Shown here one piece after another: positions 57,830 through 64,000 of a DNA stretch of 64,000 bases. Position numbers and translations under genes: made by a program. Origin of the DNA: Reticulascus tulasneorum (Eukaryota; Ascomycota; Sordariomycetes; Glomerellales; Reticulascaceae). Every line of letters begins with the position of its first letter. The first letter of the stretch is position 1. The stretch lies in assembly GCA_001557505.1 (NCBI GenBank), contig LSAX01000011.1, positions 1,302,001 to 1,366,000 on the forward strand, read 5' to 3'. Under the pieces are notes generated by a model, which was given only the letters and a program-made list of their open reading frames with translations, made no database searches and was not told where the DNA came from.

Positions 57830-60214
57830 GCGGCGTTGACCAGGATTGGCCAGTCCAAGTGACAGGCGAAAATGGGGGTTGACCGACGGGGGTTTTGAGC
57901 GAGGGCGAGCTCAGATGTAAATATAAGATAATAGCATGCAAGCATCCATTTGGTGGATGACACCACCAACCTTTGATTCCTTTCCCATTGTTTCAACAGT
58001 CGATGGATCGCCACATGTGCGATGCTGACCCAGACAGAGTGCGCGTGCGTGTATCAAGTAGATGGGGGGGGATCAATGCAACGCGGTAACGATCAGCAGC
58101 CCACGCGGTCTCTCCACGGGGTGTTTCTTCGTTTGTATGGTTCTTGATGATAAGAGAATGCAGGCTGCAAGCGAATGTGCGTGCCAGTGCATGAAGAAGG
58201 AACAGCAAAGTCCATGCGGAGATGGGAGAGAGTCGGGCAGTTGGAGTGGGTTTGGTGATGTTAAAAGAAGAGAGTCGGGCCGGTAGACTCGGGGCTAGGT
58301 CCATTTATGGCAGTGGCGAGGACCCACACAATGGAACCCTGCCTAAGGATTTCCACGGTTAATGCTCGTCCCAGAGCCCCGTGGCCACTGAAGCACGCTG
58401 GCTGGATCTTGCACGACGGAGCGATCGATAGAGAGAGCGATATAACTCTGCCATATCTACCACAGATGGCCCACCCCTCACCTCGATTGACGCATTTCCT
58501 TTTCACTCCTTCTTCCAAGCCAACCTGGCCCTTTTCCCACCGTCAATCCGCCGTCGTCCTCCTCCTCCTCCTCCTCGGTCGGGTCTGCGAGACGCTTCGG
58601 AAAACTAACCATGACGGACCGATAATGCGCCCGGAACCAACTCTGGACGATTTAAACGCGCCATATCTCGCGCTTCCCCTCGCTTGGCCGCTTTCTCGCC
58701 TCGTCAACTCCACCTCCGCGCGGCTTCGATTGGACAGCGCGAGCGACCCTGCATCTGGCACTGCCCTCCAACCCGAAAACCACCCAGCCTGCCTGTTCCG
58801 TCCCAAATGGGTCGCCGCTGAGGACCATTGCAGTACTGGCTCTCTCCATTGATAGATCTGTCACGCCGTCAGAGTGGATATCTGGGCCCCACGTCTTGTG
58901 AGTTTTGGCGTCTTACGGTGCTCGCGGCCCTGTATTGGAGTCCGCCCGCGTATCCAACAACACTGAAGCCACTTCGGATCCCGGAGGCGTCTATCGCGCA
59001 GATGCGTATGCGAGGCTTTCATCCCTTGCGATGACAATGTCCATCGGGCAGGCCGTCTCCCATTCGGACTGGGATGCTTGTTACGATCTTAACGTCAATG
59101 ACACCTACCATTGTCTCGGACCTGGATAGGCTATTATATCAAAGCATGACGCAGGGTCACATCAACATTTCCTGTTCTCTCGCTGGCCGCATCTCACCCC
59201 GCTCTCGCCACGATTAGCGCGCCCGTCTTCTCGCATCGATGCGCCTCCATCGCCTGTTAGAAGTCCACATAGGCCCACGGGGGTATTGCGGCGTGATAGT
59301 GTTCCTGCCACGCCCGTCGCTTCTCGTTTCCGCTCTGATCTATTATCTGCTAAGCTCGCCCCTATGGTCTCTGGATTGAGGACGAAACGCAATACTACTC
59401 TGTGATGCACCCCGAAACTACAACTGGTCGGGATGTAGGTTACGTAAGACGATGCTGAATTTAGATGAAGGGGCTTTTAGATGGATCCGTTGTTATAGAT
59501 GTAATGGCAGACGAAGTAGCAGCCGCGCGCCAATGCCAGCAACCACCCTCCTGTCTGATCGGCCTTTGAGCTGAGGGAGGCCGTTGAACTAACGGATGGA
59601 ACGGCGGCAAATTGATATCGTACGTTGTGACGAGAGGACCACGCATCGCCATGAATAAGGGTCCCGCCCCGGGCACCCACGGCGATCTATTCGCGGCCGG
59701 AGCTGGCGCCTTCGGGGGCTCGAGGCAGAGCACCGCCCCAGGTGATCCAACCCTGAAGCACAATTGGCAGATCTCTCTTCAGTGGACTGGAATTTTGATA
59801 CGGGGGCTGGATGGTCTGATATCTGCCCTGCGTTCGAGTTATGCCGCCACTGATCGGTGGATCAGCAGCCCGCACCGCCGAGCGCCGTACTTGCCTACGC
59901 GCCAGGGAGCCTCGCCCGTTGGGTGATAGAAAACACGTTCCGTTGCTCGGCGGGCCCTGCAGCACCCGCAGCGTAGGGTGGCACTTCCGTCTCCCCTCGG
60001 GCTTCCGGGAAAATTCTAATTTTCACGATTGGCCTACGCAGAAGACGACAAGACATTTCTACACAAATACTTAAAAGCCCGCAGCAGCCGACGAGACGAC
60101 GGATTACCACCATTGGCAACAGAGTCAGCGTATTCACCGATCCGTACTCGTTCCTAATCTGGTATACCCAATCTGCCCTAATTCACATATCCTTGCACCA
60201 TTCATATCCCTGCA
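57830..60214. other. 2.4-kb gene-poor region
   Basis: No supported gene. Frames such as 58307-58852 (plus) are compositionally random and have no motifs. The right end (from ~59900) should contain the former promoter of the monooxygenase pseudogene. Confidence 0.5.
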
Positions 60215-61882
60215 ATGGCCACTCCGGTTGATGCTCAAATCATCATTGCCGGTAGGCCATTGGCGGGCTCGCTCTTGCCGCTATGTGTAAGCGACTTGAC
60301 ATCACTTACAAGGTCATCGGACGGCTCCGAGGCCTGAGCCCGGTTGGCGCCCAACGGCCTACGCATGCTTGACCAGCTTGGAATCTACGACCGTGCTATT
60401 GCTGAGGGACAGAAAATGCGAGAGGTGCAAATCTGGCGCAACAGAGGCCTGTGCATCAGCTTGGATTGGTCGGGTTGCGAAGAGAAGTTCGGCTGCCCAG
60501 GCATGGCCACGTAACGGCATTCGTCCATCGGATTCTGTTCGAGGCAGCCCTTGGCGAATCTGCAGGCCAATCTGGCACCAAACTTGTTGATGTTATCAAT
60601 GACCCCAAGGGGTTTCCTCTGTGAGGGTTGTTCTAGATGGCGGCAAAGAATTGCTTGCTAGTATTGTAGTCGGCGCCGATGGCATCCGATCAGTGACTCG
60701 GCGATTCTTGGCTAGAGATGCCGGGCTGGCCAGCACCACCACGATCAAGTTCACGGGCCGAGCGCACATGTCCGGCATCACCACCCCGTTGGAGCATCTG
60801 GGTAAGCAGGAGCAGGGCGTAGTGGATGCTCTACGACCAGGCGACTCTCACCATATCCCCAATGACCGACAACCGACAGTGATTTATCGGAGTTCATGTA
60901 AGTCCCAATCTCCGCGTCCCAGCGCACCTTGGTGGTGAGGCTAATTTTAGTAGGAAACGTCTGATGAGGTTCCAAAGATCGATCAGTCTGGGGAAACTGC
61001 ACTCCGTCGACGATTAAGGATATTTATGGGGGCCGCTTCCACCCTTTTGCGGAGAGACAGGAATTTGGTGAGTGTAAGTGTTTCTCAACCCCCGGTGACG
61101 TATGGAGCGCGGGAGCAAGGGAATCCGGGCTTACCCGGATTTTAATTAGCGGTTGACAAGATGGAACGAATCCTCGCCAGTAATGTTTTCCAAGAGGCCG
61201 AGTTTGCCTTAATGGCTAGAGTTTGAGTTTCCCTAATTGGTGACGGTAAGTCATCCTTCCAAAGTCCCCACGACCTTCGTGGCACAGCAGCCTCCTGGAT
61301 GATGTGCTAATATTCTACAGCCGCGCACAACATGGTCAGTGCCTTACGAGTATTTCTGGACACCAAACACTTCCTTCCGTCGCAGATCGCCGAGTACAGG
61401 CGTGAGCTAAGGTCCTGAAGCTCTCTGCCGCGTCCAATCCCGTCCCCCCCCCCTCAATTTGCACGGCACTTGCCAACTAGGTTTTGCTTGCCAACAGCGA
61501 TCAGGGCGGATATCTTGGGTGAGTTTGCTCTGCCATCCTCCTGCAGCTATGTTTCAGATTTGCTAATTCGAGTGACAGCGTCGAGGACGCAGCCTTGCTC
61601 TGCAATCTGATCCAGGAGAACCGCAGTGAGTTGGAGAATACGGGGTCGATCCACGTGGAGTTACAGTCAATTACGGGAGAAGAGAGCTCGCGTCGTAGCG
61701 AAGTGTAGCTACAAATTCCTCGTTCACCACGCGGCCGACTTGCCTACGGTGTTGGGGCTGCCTCGCGGTGGTTGGTCTACGTCCTCCTGTCCCGGCCTTG
61801 TCTGGATCGGGTATCTTCAATGGCCGTATGGCTTCCAACCGTCGGTGGCACAGCTTGAGAGGCACTCAGTGAAGAGAGGATA
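60215..61882 (+). pseudogene. decayed FAD-dependent monooxygenase gene
   Basis: Family: salicylate-hydroxylase-like flavoprotein monooxygenases. The start MATPVDAQIIIAG is present, but the GxGxxG loop is broken by small deletions, and the frame shifts repeatedly. In order I see NGLRMLDQLGIYDRAIAEGQ, the DG motif VVGADGIRSVTRRFLARDAG (60670-60729), IKFTGRAHMSGITTPLEHLG, the AAHNM remnant of the FAD-pyrophosphate motif (~61321-61334), and VEDAALLCNLIQENRSEL after an intron. C-terminal pieces are KFLVHHAADLPTVLG and LQWPYGFQPSVAQLE. Intron positions and splice signals survive while the coding frame does not, so decay is recent. Not expected to make an active enzyme. Confidence 0.75.
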
Positions 61883-62918
61883 GAGGGGGGGAAACGCCAT
61901 GTTCGGGACTTGTGCGGCGTGATTCCTTCAGAGGAGTTAGTGGCAGCAGGCCTGTGTATGTGATGGAGCTGGGAGGGGGTTGATCAATTCTCGTGCTGTG
62001 CCTGGCCAGAGACGGACACAGCCCTGTGCTATTCGCATAGCCTGTCCTGTCTATTCCGTGGGCAGTCTTCGGGGATGTTTCCAGGGTGAAAGGGGAGGAG
62101 GAAGGGGGGGGGGGGAGGGATTGTTGGCGTGTTTTTGATTGCCTACGAAGAGTAGATACTTGCCAATACCTTAGTTTAGCAATACCATGTCCCTCGCACC
62201 ATGATCCTAGGTACCTCCGTTCGCAGGTGCAGATGACAGAGACTCAGAGCGAGTGCTGTACTGTACACACACAATACGAGGTTGCATGTGTCGGCGGCGC
62301 AGAGGCATCGTCAGACAGTCCAGCCCCCAAAAACCTGGCTGAGTATTCCGTTAAAGTACTCCAGTACCACCATAATCTTTAGGGGAGACCCACAGGTACG
62401 TACCTCCCCCTGCACGCTGTAGGAGCCACGCCCCCACCCCTGGACGCCGAAATCACACCCCCCTTACCCCGGTCTCTACAGTGTCCCAAGTCCAGAGGAA
62501 TACATGACTGCATCTCCCCATCTCCCATTATATCTTAACAGGCATGGCCGCCACCCAACCATCACTATCTGGAACTGCATCTGTCTGCTTTCTTTGGGAC
62601 AAGAAACAAACAAACAAGACTAAGAAAAGATCTTAATCTTCAAGGGCCATTCGCTTTTTTTGCCACCACCCCATAGACAAGTCTCGTTTCTTTAAGGCTA
62701 TATGCCCGTTTCTTTTCTCGTCTATGACTGCTGCCAACCGTCCTCGTCTCTGTCCCTCACCCCAACGGGCCCCATCCAGCATTCGGAGGAGATATCCAGT
62801 GTAACACCTGAGAACATCCCCAACGAATACCTCGGAAATAACCAACCGGACGGAAATCTGGTGTTGTTGCCTCCAGGCATAACATAACCCCGAGCGATAG
62901 CCCGCAACCGTCTTCACC
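61883..62918. promoter_or_regulatory. promoter region of Zn2Cys6 regulator gene
   Basis: About 1 kb before the regulator's start codon, including a run of 12 G at 62104-62115 and CT-rich stretches. No open frame of note. Confidence 0.45.
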
Positions 62919-64000
62919 ATGTCTCTCACCAGCCGGCATCCCCTCCGTAAGAGCTGCAGTTTCTGCAGAGCTCGGAAGATCAAGTGCTCCAACGAGACAA
63001 TATGCGAAGCCTGCAGGAAGCAAAACGTCGACTGCGTCTATGACTGGGACTCTCGGCCACCCAAGGGACGAACCGTCAGCACGGACAGCATGAGAGGCAG
63101 CGATGCTGGCCTCCGACATGGCGACTTCGGTTCCATCACCCCACAGAGACAACGGTCTTCCACCGGCGGGTCACCAAAGTCCAGCCCCACCATATTAGAG
63201 GAGCCCATGAGCATGGACGGCCAAGTTGCCGGCGGCGAGACCGTCGCTACCGCCTTGATCGACATGTGGAACGAGAACTTCTCAGATAATCTTCCACCGA
63301 CCCAGAAGCTGAACCCGTGGCAGGAGAGGATATCGGCCTACCACCGGACACTGACAGCAAACATGCAGGACCGTTCGGAATCCGTCACCTCCAAGTTCAC
63401 CTCCAAGAACGTGAAGTACACGGGGATATCGACCCTGCTGTCCCACGACCTGGTCGGCTTGGTTTGTGATAAGTTTGGAAGCTTGTCGACCACCTTCATG
63501 GAATCTGGCGGCGGCCGACTCTTCTTGACCGGACTGATCAACGATCACACACAGTCCATGTTTGATAGCACACCTCCGGGACCCAGCCCACTGACAGAAT
63601 ATGGAAACAGACAGATCACACAGATGGTGGATGTCTGGTTCAGTGTCCACCCCCTCTGCTTCCTCGTATCGAAGACTCTCCTGCTGCGAGAGCTTCGAGA
63701 CGGAACGCACGATGAGATCCTGCTCGCCGTCATCCTCGCCGATGCATCCTTCTCTATCGGGGATGATGTAGCCATGGCTCGCGGCCAAGTCCTCATCAGA
63801 TGGGCAGCGGCTCAGCTTCGAAACCGAGTCATGACCTCGCCGAGATCCGCCCAAGGCGGGATGCCTGGGGCCGGAATGTCACTCCCCGGGATCTCCACGG
63901 CACAGGTGCTGATGCTTCTGGGATGGAATGCACTCTGCCAAGGGCAGATGCGAAGGGCTACTTGCTACGTCGGACTATCGGGGAGGATGTCGGGGGAGAT
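62919..64000 (+). CDS. Zn2Cys6 transcription factor (partial, runs off window)
   Basis: Fungal-specific binuclear zinc cluster regulator, nuclear. The frame is open from the ATG at 62919 to the window edge (360 codons) with no stop or needed intron. The zinc cluster has Cys at residues 13, 16, 23, 29, 32 and 39 (C-x2-C-x6-C-x5-C-x2-C-x6-C), in CSFCRARKIKC and CEACRKQNVDC. A Ser/Pro linker follows, then a helical region like the start of the fungal middle homology domain (HPLCFLVSKTLLLRELRDG; EILLAVILADASFSIGDD). It may regulate the neighbouring accessory genes, several of which look biosynthetic, but the sequence does not prove this. The 3' end is missing. Confidence 0.9.
   Translation, partial: MSLTSRHPLRKSCSFCRARKIKCSNETICEACRKQNVDCVYDWDSRPPKGRTVSTDSMRGSDAGLRHGDFGSITPQRQRSSTGGSPKSSPTILEEPMSMDGQVAGGETVATALIDMWNENFSDNLPPTQKLNPWQERISAYHRTLTANMQDRSESVTSKFTSKNVKYTGISTLLSHDLVGLVCDKFGSLSTTFMESGGGRLFLTGLINDHTQSMFDSTPPGPSPLTEYGNRQITQMVDVWFSVHPLCFLVSKTLLLRELRDGTHDEILLAVILADASFSIGDDVAMARGQVLIRWAAAQLRNRVMTSPRSAQGGMPGAGMSLPGISTAQVLMLLGWNALCQGQMRRATCYVGLSGRMSGE

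Noticed and set aside
44697..61882. RIP mutation as cause of the F-box and monooxygenase pseudogenes
   Set aside because: Damage is mostly frameshifts, with no visible excess of TpA or AT-rich strand bias.

Overview
The window is nuclear DNA of a filamentous ascomycete (Pezizomycotina, most likely a Sordariomycete). Genes carry short introns of about 48-75 bp with GTNNGT donors and CTAAC/CTGAC branch points. Characteristic fungal families are present: Zn2Cys6 regulator, LaeA-like methyltransferase, HeLo-type domain, berberine-bridge oxidase, fungal F-box with a CGPCxKLH motif. I found no convincing tRNA, rRNA, CRISPR array or intact transposon.

Layout. 0.3-13.3 kb is a dense housekeeping block: omega-amidase (-), Hrp1-type RNA-binding protein (-), Gyp1-type TBC Rab-GAP (+), NASP-type histone chaperone (+), and a sterol-glucosyltransferase-like membrane protein (-). 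13.3-19.6 kb is a gene desert leading into a three-exon gene (19.6-23.7 kb) for a disordered nuclear-type protein with a conserved Cys/His segment. 24.6-26.9 kb holds a cytochrome b5-like protein and an OMA1 mitochondrial protease (both -). 26.9-32.3 kb has only fragments, including a 24-base poly-G tract. 32.3-37.5 kb holds a LaeA-like methyltransferase (+), a DUF985 cupin (-), a PLP decarboxylase (+) and a small UPF0390 protein (-).

37.9-46 kb is the most interesting part. A HeLo-like plus pseudokinase protein (-) is divergently paired with a 1330-residue active kinase-ankyrin-transmembrane protein (+), across a 421-bp shared promoter. These are followed by a possible 84-residue gene and a frameshifted F-box pseudogene. 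A 45-bp element (37/45 identical) lies both in the shared promoter and upstream of the F-box pseudogene. The pair resembles in outline the animal RIPK (kinase, RIPK4 with ankyrins) and MLKL (four-helix bundle plus pseudokinase) partners. A regulated cell-death or non-self module is therefore my main hypothesis, as inference only.

46.3-64 kb is accessory territory. It holds a secreted bicovalent-flavin BBE oxidase (-), a P450 relic, a stand-alone PKS/NRPS-type thioesterase with an acidic repeat insert (-), a secreted aspartic-protease-fold protein lacking both DTG motifs (+), a decayed FAD monooxygenase (+), and a Zn2Cys6 regulator running off the right edge (+). This may be what remains of a secondary-metabolite cluster whose core synthase is missing or lies outside.

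All spliced models were built by hand from splice consensus and reading-frame continuity. Every exon set given adds up to an open frame, but none has been checked against transcripts or homologues.
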